From Alligator mississippiensis (lineage: Eukaryota; Chordata; Crocodylia; Alligatoridae), in assembly GCF_030867095.1 (NCBI RefSeq), contig NC_081836.1:29958338-30022337 (forward strand): DNA of 64,000 nucleotides, in the 5' to 3' direction. The position numbers were made by a program, and so were the translations under genes. This document shows positions 59,001-64,000 of this stretch, one piece after another. Within the stretch, counting starts at the first letter, position 1. The number at the start of each line of letters is the position of its first letter. The notes beneath the pieces are model-generated. The model did not search any database. It was not told the origin of the DNA and was given only the letters and a program-made list of their open reading frames with translations.

Positions 59001-61860
59001 AAGGATTAGTGGTAGCTTTAATTGAAAAAAAATCTAAGGCTCCATTAATTTTCCCCTTGCTTGCGGTACCTGGAAGTTGATATTGAAACTCATCCGATAG
59101 TCCCACACTTTGATAACTCTGTCACCAGCAGTCAGCATGTACCTGCCATCCTCACTCAGCGCCAGTGAAGAACAGTACTGTTTATGCACATGAGACACCT
59201 GTAAAAAAGGGAAGGCAGCATTACTGTTACCCAAGGCAGCTGTTTCCATCGCTAGGTTTAGTCTTTACTTAAATAGAGAGAGAAAAGATAGGGACAGATG
59301 CTTCAAAATATCTGACTGGACACGGGAATACTAAAGAATACTTTTACCCTCTGGCTAAAAAAAGTTTAAAACAGTAGCAGGAAGAAGGCAGAGATGCCCA
59401 ACTCTCCCAGATATAAAAGGTTTCCAAATGCTTCCAGTCTTAACCCATTCTGAATTATGTGCAGCTTGCAAGGTTTGTTAAACATTGAAACCTGGATAAA
59501 TGCTCACCTCTTCAGAGACAGGAGAAGTGTGAATGAGCAACTCAGAGAGACCAGGTGGAACATTAGCTTTATAGACAACTACATTCTGGTTATAAGTTTT
59601 TCATTTTCCTTTCTTTTTTTTTTTTTTTTTAAATAAAACCTTGTGAGTGCCCGGACTTCAGCACAGAATCCTGCCTGGGTTCTCAGGTGTACATTAGCAG
59701 CAGGGATCCGGGTTTTCCGACTGCTGCGGAAAAATGTGGATTTTCTCCTTTAACGGAAAAAATGACAGGTTTTTCTCCTTTAAAAGGAGGAAAACCTGGG
59801 AAACCATGGGTTGGTTTCCCCTTGCAGGCTGGCAGAGCTCCAGCCTGAAAGGGGTTGCTTGCAGCTGGGAGCAGTGGGATGCAGGGGGTACCATGTGCAT
59901 GTGCGCACACACACATGCACGTGGCAGCCAGGCAGGATGGCAGAGAGCAGCTCCCCCCAAGTAAATCTATAGGGGTTAGGGGGCGGTGGAAGAAGGCACA
60001 GGTGACTTAAGGTAGGCTAGCGAGGCCAAGGTGATGTGGCAGTGGGGGGAGGGTGGCACATGCCCCCCTCCAGATTTAAGTACCAACAGCAGGGCACAGG
60101 GCTACAGCCTGGCCAGACCAGCTCTGGAGGAGTCACCTCCACGGCCCAGCGGGCAGGACCCAGTGTGGGAGGCAGCAGTGCGCTACGATGGCCACTAAGG
60201 TAAGGTTCCCTCTACCTGCCTAGTAGCAGCAGGGGTGCACAAACTCCATACTGCCACTGCCGCGCCTGACCTTGGTGACCACGGCAGTGCAGCACTCCGT
60301 CCTACACTCGGTCCTGCCTGCTGAGCCATGGAGGTGGCTCCTGCCTGGAGCTGGTCTGGCCCACCTACTGCCACTGTGGGCACAGAAGTCTTAGAGGGGC
60401 ATGTGCCCACCCCTTCACCTGTGCCCCACCTGTCCCTGCCATGTGTCGCTTGTGCCCACACCCACCTTCCCCACACACCCACTCCCTTCCTCACACACTG
60501 GGGGGCTGGAGGTAGGGGGCTGTGCGTCAGGAGTGAAGGGCACCAACAGGGCTGAGGGGGTTGTGGCTTGGGAGTGAAGGGAAAGGGCAGGGGCAGGGCA
60601 CCGGCATATCAGGGATGCTGAGCACTACAAGGCTTGGCCTGGTGAGCAAAGAGGGCAGGGGGAGCTCTGGTTTTCCATGATAAAAACCCAAAATATATAG
60701 GTATTTAGAATTTATTTTATTATAGTGACTGAAGCACTGGTAGGCTTCCAAAATGTTTTAAAATTGTAAATATATCAATAAAACATTGTGTTCAACTCAT
60801 TTTGGGGGTTTAATCAGAGAATTCAGGATTTTTATCAGAGAAGCTGGGATTTTTAAACAGAGAAAACCAGGATCCCTGAATAAGGCAACATAGAGACCAT
60901 CGAACACTCCGGAGACCACGCAGCATTACCTCTCGAACCAACCGTCCTGTTTTACAGTCGAGCACAAGAACTTTGTTGGAGGCAGTGGACACCAAGAGCT
61001 GGCCAACAGGCACAGGAGAAAAGCAGACTCTCATAGCAGAGTCCAGGCTTGTGCTGTCTAAGTCTAGGATACTGATGTCTATCTTCAGTAGCTGTGAAAC
61101 AAGAAGCTATTGAATACCAGGTTCTAGGAAAGAATATTTTATGTAAAAAGATCCAGACAGCAGGGAACCTTTAAGAACTGACAAAGGGAAATCTGAGGAT
61201 AGCTTTGATATCATTCTTTCTACTGCTTTATTATCTAAGGCCTCTAAAGAAGTACCTTGTTTTTTTCTGTTAGTCTTCTCAAGATCAGGCCATTTGGTTA
61301 AGCGATTGCCTTGGGCAGGCAAAACAGGCATACATTACTCAACAAGACAGTTCGTAAACAGGGCACAGAAACTGCCATGATCTGTGGGGCTTTTTGCCAG
61401 CTTCCCTTTTTGCCCCAATAAGATTGGAGGTGGTTTTGGAAAGGAAGGCTTCTTTAATTTGATGTTTTTATCCCATGAAAGGGGAAAATCAAAAGTACAT
61501 TACAAACTCACTTTCACACATTTGCTATGCAGGATAGGACATGTAGAGAGACTTTCTTAGACACAAGGAAGGGCAAGGGAATCATTATCATGCCCCATGT
61601 GATGGAGTCTATATTCAACAACTCTTTTCCCTAGCCCCACCCCCACAAAGCATTCAGCAGGCATTAGATGAGAAAGGCTCTCCTCCCATCCTATTTTCCT
61701 TCCCAACTTGGTGACTTCTTGCCATTTACCTCATCTAGATTACAGGCATCCATGACAGTCACAGTGTACTTGGACGGACCCACAAAGGCTAAGAGATGTC
61801 CATCTCCACTCAGTGCCAAGGCATTAGGGCTGTAGTCAGCATCTTGGGACACTACATTGC
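35738..61860 (-). CDS. WDR90: WDR90 (POC16), partial: C-terminal 22 coding exons
   Basis: WD40-repeat protein of the centriole wall, needed for centriole architecture in human cells (family knowledge). Twenty-two exons with GT-AG borders read through in phase for 994 residues to TGA at 35738-35740. Characteristic stretches are GEDGSVRVW, SGSRDGLIAVSSPRTG, TGTNTGQICVWDTET, GYNGNGRGNMLWNPDTG and AGHDDSVHLCRFTPSGKRLF. Human WDR90 is about 1,750 residues with a CFAP20/DUF667-type N-terminal domain; those exons lie beyond the right edge. The 3' end is about 1 kb upstream of RHOT2 on the same strand, as in mammals, which supports the name. The gene is rich in transposons, especially a 6.1-kb intron. 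No stop or frame break was found, so it looks functional. Confidence 0.93.
36770..36885 (-). mobile_element. Possible ancient CR1-like fragment
   Basis: TAATCTGCTCCACTGTTTAA followed by ATCACCCTCATTCAT resembles the CR1 3' region around the stretch TTCCAGTGTCTAACCACCCT. Strongly diverged; could be chance. Lies in the last WDR90 intron. Confidence 0.3.
38765..38880 (+). mobile_element. Possible ancient L2/CORE-SINE 3' end
   Basis: GGAACATAAGCTCTAGGCAG then GGCCCTGCCTTAGCGCTCTG resembles the shared 3' end of L2 LINEs and L2-tailed SINEs (TAAGCTCCATGAGGGCAGGG). Old and diverged. Confidence 0.45.
39481..41899 (-). other. WDR90: WDR90 intron, nothing named
   Basis: 2.4 kb between exons 18 and 19 in the window. 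I saw no terminal inverted repeats, target duplications or open coding frame. A tandem pair CAGGTAACAATGCA lies just outside it, at about 39225-39255 in the next intron. Confidence 0.4.
41900..45543 (-). CDS. WDR90: WDR90 exons in window 13-18: WD repeats
   Basis: Exons 45375-45543, 44840-44951, 43649-43820, 42906-43028, 42515-42695 and 41900-42030. Blades include LLYTGTNTGQICVWDTET, LVSGSNTKRIRLWSVASV, MGIVGTTAGTLWYINW, CATCGEDGSVRVWCVASM, HVVAGYSDGTLRVFSIS and ILSGSRDGLIAVSSP. These are the most strongly conserved WDR90 segments and give the gene name most confidence. The 43649-43820 exon is followed by an unusual GTTTAA donor, discussed as a finding. Confidence 0.92.
45813..53547 (-). CDS. 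WDR90: WDR90 exons in window 9-12: WD repeats around the large intron
   Basis: Exons 53445-53547, 52697-52818, 52117-52276 and 45813-46003. Blades include VVGYNGNGRGNMLWNPDTG, FAYTCGSVIVVEDLHSG with HPEEISTLAVSHDAQ, LASGSGQGNGDSRCQIRIWN and DYNDRTIALWSTHTLDLM with VHDVAFNP. The third and fourth exons are separated by a 6.1-kb intron that carries most of the transposon insertions in the gene. The junction codon is Gly in both halves, so phase is kept. Confidence 0.9.
46396..46677. mobile_element. hAT-Charlie-like MITE, family E copy 1
   Basis: Left end CACTGATTCTCAACC; right end read inwards CAGTGGTTCTCAACT. These are the CAGTGGTTCTCAA termini widespread in vertebrate Charlie-type hAT MITEs. 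Flanks GTTTAGCG (46388-46395) and ATTTAGTG (46678-46685) match at 6 of 8 positions and read as a decayed 8-bp duplication. Roughly 70% similar to 63299-63577. Old. Confidence 0.82.
46824..47470 (-). mobile_element. hAT-like transposon, family A copy 3 (inverted, truncated)
   Basis: The left edge read on plus starts AAGGGATTCTGGTTTCC, matching the family A right terminus; AT-rich sequence through 47180 is the reverse complement of the AT-rich right ends of the other two copies (shared ACCAGTGCCTTAATCATTAT-type sequence), and 47290-47450 is the inverted minisatellite. The palindromic core and left terminus are missing, so it is an incomplete copy. A long CT/TA/CA microsatellite has expanded within it. 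Confidence 0.8.
46968..47031. repeat. Compound microsatellite (CT)n(TA)n(CA)n
   Basis: Five to six CT units, about six TA units and about twenty CA units. It sits at the position in family A where copy 1 has CTCTCTCTCGATATCTATAT, so the seed was probably part of the element. Confidence 0.95.
47726..47897. mobile_element. Short hairpin MITE, possibly PIF/Harbinger-like
   Basis: 172 bp that is almost entirely an inverted repeat: left arm GGCAGTACATTAGTGAGACC.. and right arm read inwards GGCAGGACATTAGTTGGACC.., each about 75-85 bp, separated by a short spacer near 47812-47820. Arms are about 85% complementary by eye. Flanks AAA and TAA could be a decayed 3-bp TWA duplication, which would suggest PIF/Harbinger; the superfamily call is weak, but the hairpin itself is plain. 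Confidence 0.75.
47952..48458 (-). pseudogene. Unidentified decayed coding-like stretch
   Basis: Two minus-strand open frames of 83 and 80 codons lie end to end (47952-48203 and 48216-48458), with plausible amino-acid usage. Segments such as NPKETVRYSANLGSNDRAVP and AAQEAGKAVGSGARIFVPMK do not match a family I recognise. It is probably the remnant of some transposable-element or retrogene ORF inside the large WDR90 intron. Confidence 0.35.
49059..49760 (-). mobile_element. Helitron (rolling-circle transposon) relic with intact 3' end
   Basis: On the minus strand, coding relics of a Helitron Rep/Hel protein run from about 49716 to 49115. They comprise an Arg-rich N-terminal region, EEHNCG with NFQAERPSDGQFP, then CCRKGKVILPP. 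FPEYL and SYNSAL follow, then CMIHRLCGELNPNAPC, KEFREET, and DGYPLYRR followed by MDNRNMMPY. These follow the order of the conserved blocks in animal Helitrons, with the central Rep motifs deleted and the frame interrupted several times. Just after the last block a 7-bp-stem hairpin (49071-49088; CCCGTCA, loop, TGACGGG), 8 bp, and CTAG (49059-49062) followed by T form the classic Helitron 3' terminus. The 5' end (TC after A) was not located. Confidence 0.85.
49071..49088 (-). terminator. Helitron 3' hairpin
   Basis: Perfect 7-bp stem CCCGTCA/TGACGGG with a 4-base A/T loop, 8 bp before the terminal CTAG. In Helitrons such a subterminal hairpin marks the end of the transposed strand. Confidence 0.8.
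49934..50777. mobile_element. AT-ended DNA transposon with palindromic GC-rich core, family C
   Basis: Ends are inverted repeats: left ATTTACTCAGTTAAAAGATG, right read inwards ATTTACCTGAATAGAAGACG. No clear target duplication found. The GC-rich core is an inverted duplication: CCCCCTTGTCTTTGCTTC..CTGCTGCAGCCTGG (about 50117-50164) mirrors CCCCCTTACCTTTGCTCC..CTGCTGCAGCCTGG read in reverse from about 50296 to 50247. AAAGGTAAGG lies at 50283-50292. A second hairpin sits next to the right end. No transposase. The superfamily is undecided (hAT is likely by architecture). Confidence 0.7.
50638..50748. repeat. Imperfect palindrome in family C right end
   Basis: Arms of about 48 bp: AAATTTAAGACAATCCTCCA.. 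and, in reverse complement, GAATTTAAGATGTCCCCCCC.. both continuing AATAATTAGAT(T/C)CTAT and CATGGAA. Spacer is about 10 bp. A transcript would form a long stem. Confidence 0.85.
51061..51470. other. Possible unnamed repeat, unclassified
   Basis: Starts with an AT-rich TTTTTTTATATACAACACAC stretch and passes into GC-rich sequence containing GTACGTGCCCCCCCTGACGG. The AT-edge/GC-core style is like the other elements in this intron, but no terminal inverted repeat or target duplication could be established. Confidence 0.25.
54401..55743 (-). CDS. WDR90: WDR90 exons in window 7-8: acidic linker
   Basis: Exons 55558-55743 and 54401-54501. The first encodes an acidic, Ser-rich stretch, DIFSESDEEVEADLQGSSRR, then PVKSEEPIVV and SRSPSHTGNG. 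This is low complexity, probably a disordered hinge between propellers. PVKSEE contains a psi-K-x-E match to a SUMO-acceptor consensus, a weak motif on its own. The second exon, ending YRHFTARFKASVLPK, leads back into the next propeller. Frame and phase are continuous with both neighbours. Confidence 0.88.
55955..56364. mobile_element. hAT-like MITE, family D
   Basis: 410 bp. Left end AAGTGGTGCTCAACTGCTGG; right end read inwards CAGTGGTGCACAATCTTCTT. An exact 8-bp duplication CCCAAGAA flanks it (55947-55954, 56365-56372), so this is a hAT-type insertion with defined limits. Inside, 55997-56040 and 56077-56120 are inverted repeats of about 44 bp (TGGGGCTCCCCATGGGTCCA against TGGGGCTCCCTACAGGTCTG). 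No coding sequence. Inserted in a WDR90 intron. Confidence 0.9.
56630..57110 (+). repeat. Purine-rich imperfect tandem repeat
   Basis: Many irregular copies of a GGAACNAGGAACC or AGGACCAAGG-like unit, strongly purine-rich on plus. Probably the internal low-complexity part of an older interspersed repeat whose ends I could not fix. Confidence 0.55.
57438..61860 (-). CDS. WDR90: WDR90 exons in window 1-6: WD repeats and linker start
   Basis: Exons 61730-61860, 60930-61091, 59070-59198, 58238-58371, 58110-58147 and 57438-57569. The first four encode WD40 blades: ALSGDGHLLAFVGPSK, CFSPVPVGQLLVSTASNKVLVLD, LALSEDGRYMLTAGDRVIKVWD and VAFTPDQRHVISVGDAIFLWD. This pattern of GH, D and WD or LD residues is typical of beta-propellers. 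The 38-bp exon and the next one begin a Pro/Ser-rich linker (RQSAPLPSRAPPPC) predicted to be disordered. The first exon completes a codon begun in an upstream exon outside the window. Confidence 0.9.
58685..58835 (+). mobile_element. MIR-like SINE fragment
   Basis: CTTGAGCAAGTTGCTTC, TCTCAGTTTCTGCATCTCTA and AGATGGGGATAATACTCACC follow the MIR core and 3' region in order. Ancient amniote SINE, inserted antisense in a WDR90 intron. Confidence 0.78.
59612..59640 (+). repeat. Poly(T) tract followed by AAATAAAA
   Basis: About eighteen T residues followed by an A-rich stretch, just left of family A copy 2. Confidence 0.85.
59701..60878 (+). mobile_element. hAT-like non-autonomous transposon, family A copy 2
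   Basis: Left terminus CAGGGATCCGGGTTTTCC; right terminus read inwards CAGGGATCCTGGTTTTC, about 17 bp with one mismatch. The flanking 8-mers (ATTAGCAG, AATAAGGC) do not match, unlike copy 1. Left subterminal AAACCTGGGAAACCA and right AT-rich region are shared with copy 1. Core: inverted arms at about 60045-60235 and 60245-60440, with AAGGTAAGG at 60197-60205 near the centre. Two minisatellite units follow at about 60500-60600. No transposase. It starts 51 bp inside a WDR90 intron, downstream of the 60930-61091 exon. Confidence 0.88.
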
Positions 61861-62057
61861 CTGGAAGCAGTAAGATACAGGGTTAACAAGATAAGCAAAA
61901 AGAAGAACAGACTGAGTGTGAACAACAGCCAAGATGAAATTCATTTTTGCACAGGATCTATGATATGGAAGAGGGTATTCCTTTCTGCAGGTCAGTAGTG
62001 ATCCAATGTCCTGGGCAATCTCTAGTTTAGAAGATTCCAGATTTGAACACCTATTAC

Positions 62058-62990
62058 TAGGGGTGCACTAATAGTGATTTTTTGGGCCAATACTGATAGT
62101 CAATTTTAAACAAGCTGTATCAGCCGATACTGATCCAATTGCTGATATGCAGCTGGGCAGGTTAGAGAGCAGTGTCGGACTGGTAAGTCTGTTGTGAGGG
62201 AAGGGGTGGGGGGAGGAAAGGGTGTGGTGGGGGGCAGATTGAGGTTCCTGTGATGAGGCACAGGACAGAGCCATGAGCAGCTTGTTGGGGGGGCATGCAG
62301 AGATGGGCAGTGGCTCCCACCACTATGTGCACTCTGGAAGGATATGGGGGGTGGGTGCCCCCCAGATCTGTGCATGGGGTGAGGGAAGGCTCTTCTCAGC
62401 AGGGGGGTTAGGTTGGGCCAGGGCTCTGCCTGCGGGGCAAAACCAGAATTTGCCATAGCCCCCTTGTAGCTCCCCTCCCAGCACCACTGCCACCTGCCCC
62501 AAGCACAGCCCAGCCCAAGAGTCCAGCGCAGCCACAGGCCCAGCTCAGGCCCAGCCTCTGTCCTGTGCACAGATCCAGGGGGTACCCGCCCCTCCACCCC
62601 AGAGTGCAAGTAACGATGAGAGCTGCCCCCCCTCCCTGCGTCTCCTGGATAACCGTGACTCCATCCCATGCCCCGCTCCACCCTGGCTGTGCAGCACCTG
62701 TCCCAGCCCCATTTCCTTCCTCACTGCCGGGGCCTTAATCTGCACCCCCCACAACCTCCCTTACCACCCCTCCCCACACAACAGACTTACCAGCCTGGTG
62801 CTGCTCTCCACACTGCCAGGCTGCGGTTCTAGCTGCCTGCGTGCTGCACTGCAGCTACACGCATGCACGGGGTAATTATCAACAACATTAAATCGGCCAC
62901 ATCAGCCTAAAAAAGCCGATTGCTGATGCTGTCAATTTTCCTTATATTGGTGCTGATCTGATATGGGACTGATGTATTGCTGCACCTCTA
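62058..62990. mobile_element. hAT-like non-autonomous transposon, family B
   Basis: Left end TAGGGGTGCACTAATAGTGA; right end read inwards TAGAGGTGCAGCAATACATC. Exact 8-bp duplication CCTATTAC flanks it (62050-62057, 62991-62998). The AT-rich subterminal regions with CAGCCGATACTGATCC- and AATCGGCTTTTTTAGGCTGA-like sequence resemble widespread vertebrate hAT MITEs with CCGAT motifs. The GC-rich core (about 62175-62800) is a long inverted duplication: CTGGTAAGTCTGTTGTG opens the left arm and, in reverse complement, closes the right arm; GTGCACTCTGG and AGATCTGTGCA also recur in mirrored positions. No transposase. Confidence 0.9.
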
Positions 62991-63298
62991 CCTATTACCC
63001 AAACACTAAAAACAGATCTTAAATCTCCAAATTCAGAACAAGTTTTGGAACAAGCTGAGGTTTCAATGTGTAGCTTGGATTTAAGCAAATATGTTGTATT
63101 TGAGGTGCATCGTACCACTGGACTACAAAATGAAGGAAGCTGGATTTTACTGTAACTTTTCAGCAAGGATAAACAGCTTTTGGCATGGATAGGTAGATCG
63201 TGAAGTTTTTAAATGGCTGAAATTGGCCAAAAAGAAAACGGGTAGAAAATTCTAGTGCAATGAAGTCATTTTTTAGTCAGTAGATGAAACATCCAAAA

Positions 63299-63577
63299 CA
63301 GTGATTCTCAACCAGAGTGTTGCATTTGGGGTGCTGTGAGATCCTTTTAAAACGGTGCTGTAGGGTGTTTTGCAATATTATCACTTTTAGGTGTGGAAAT
63401 ACCTACAAAAATGATTCACAAGATAAACCCAGAACTTTCAAATAGAAATCCATAATGCCACAAACATTCTGACCTACTATGATTGTTCCAAGTTCTTTGT
63501 AACAAAAGAACTACTTTATTATTTTTCTATGGTCAAGAAACAAGTGAAAGCTAAGAGGGGTGCCTTGAGAACCACTA
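63299..63577. mobile_element. hAT-Charlie-like MITE, family E copy 2
   Basis: Left end CAGTGATTCTCAACC; right end read inwards TAGTGGTTCTCAAGG. Flanks ATCCAAAA (63291-63298) and GTCTAAAA (63578-63585) agree at 6 of 8 positions, a decayed target duplication. Shares CCTACA..ATGATTCACAAGA.AAACCCAGA and ACATTCTGA(T/C)CT(G/A)CT with 46396-46677. Confidence 0.82.
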
Positions 63578-63734
63578 GTCTAAAATCTTAAAAATAATAC
63601 CAGCACAGTTTAATCTGTTGCTGAAAAGGCCACTGGAGATTTAAGACATTAGATTGTTTAGAAAATAAATGGAGCTGTCAGGGGCCAGTAATTAAGCACT
63701 AGCTCTATATCAATAAGTAAATCTGGGTTGTTTT

Positions 63735-63835
63735 AGCAGCCCTGACACTAACCTATTGTGTGAACCCTGGCAAGTCCCTGGATCTCTCTGTATTGCTGTT
63801 TCCCTTCCCACTGTTTGTCCATTTTGTCTGACAGT
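63735..63835 (+). mobile_element. MIR-like SINE fragment
   Basis: TGTGTGAACCCTGGCAAGTC, CTCTCTGTATTGCTGTTTCC match the MIR core (TGTGTGACCTTGGGCAAGTC..CCTCAGTTTCC). Ancient; lies in the WDR90 intron that runs off the right edge. Confidence 0.72.
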
Positions 63836-64000
63836 TCTTTTGGGGAGGGGGCTGCCATTCACTATTCTTACAGTAAGCTGCATAATGGAGCCCAAATATC
63901 CGTTGAAACTTCTGCATTTTATCGTATTCTGATTGCTAAATTTTAAGAACAGGTATTACATTTGAAAGGTCACATATATTTAATTCCAGCTCATTCAGAT

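Noticed and set aside
59693-60886. 8-bp target duplication for family A copy 2
   Set aside because: ATTAGCAG and AATAAGGC agree at only three positions; the copy is called on its termini instead.
62106-62681. 191-codon minus-strand frame near the right edge
   Set aside because: It lies inside the family B transposon core, has no WD40 pattern and no phase match to WDR90.

Overview
The window is vertebrate nuclear DNA, most likely crocodilian (turtle is a weaker alternative; birds less likely). The evidence is a CR1 LINE and CR1 tails ending in TCTATGAA-type octamers, ancient MIR-like SINE remnants, many non-autonomous DNA transposons with 8-bp target-site duplications, and two intron-rich genes in an amniote-conserved order. 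No bacterial gene, CRISPR array, tRNA or rRNA gene was found.

Layout. 1-11.4 kb is GC-rich and gene-poor: a 5'-truncated CR1 (about 2.5-5.3 kb, minus strand), a short duplicated segment (7.2 and 10.1 kb), and no exon I can recognise. 11.4-33.8 kb holds the complete RHOT2 (Miro2) gene on the minus strand: 19 coding exons, an intact 618-codon frame, a CpG-island promoter at 33.4-33.9 kb and probably a long 3' UTR. 34.8-64 kb holds the 3' two-thirds or so of WDR90 on the minus strand: 22 coding exons encoding the C-terminal 994 residues, all WD40-type sequence plus a linker. The 5' part, with the family's CFAP20-like domain, lies beyond the right edge. WDR90 ends about 1 kb upstream of RHOT2 in the same orientation, as in mammals.

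How the genes work: RHOT2 is a mitochondrial outer-membrane GTPase with calcium-binding EF-hands that links mitochondria to motor adaptors. WDR90/POC16 is a centriole-wall protein. Their adjacency is conserved synteny, not a shared pathway.

The introns are a dense transposon record. Four separate families have AT-rich ends (three of them hAT-like, with exact 8-bp duplications) but a core that is an inverted duplication; in three families the core is GC-rich and carries consensus splice-donor motifs. The big WDR90 intron (46.0-52.1 kb) also contains a decayed Helitron with a textbook 3' end (hairpin then CTAG before T), a near-perfect hairpin MITE and an unidentified decayed coding stretch. 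Exon boundaries were read by eye from splice consensus, frame continuity and remembered family sequence; no alignment was run.
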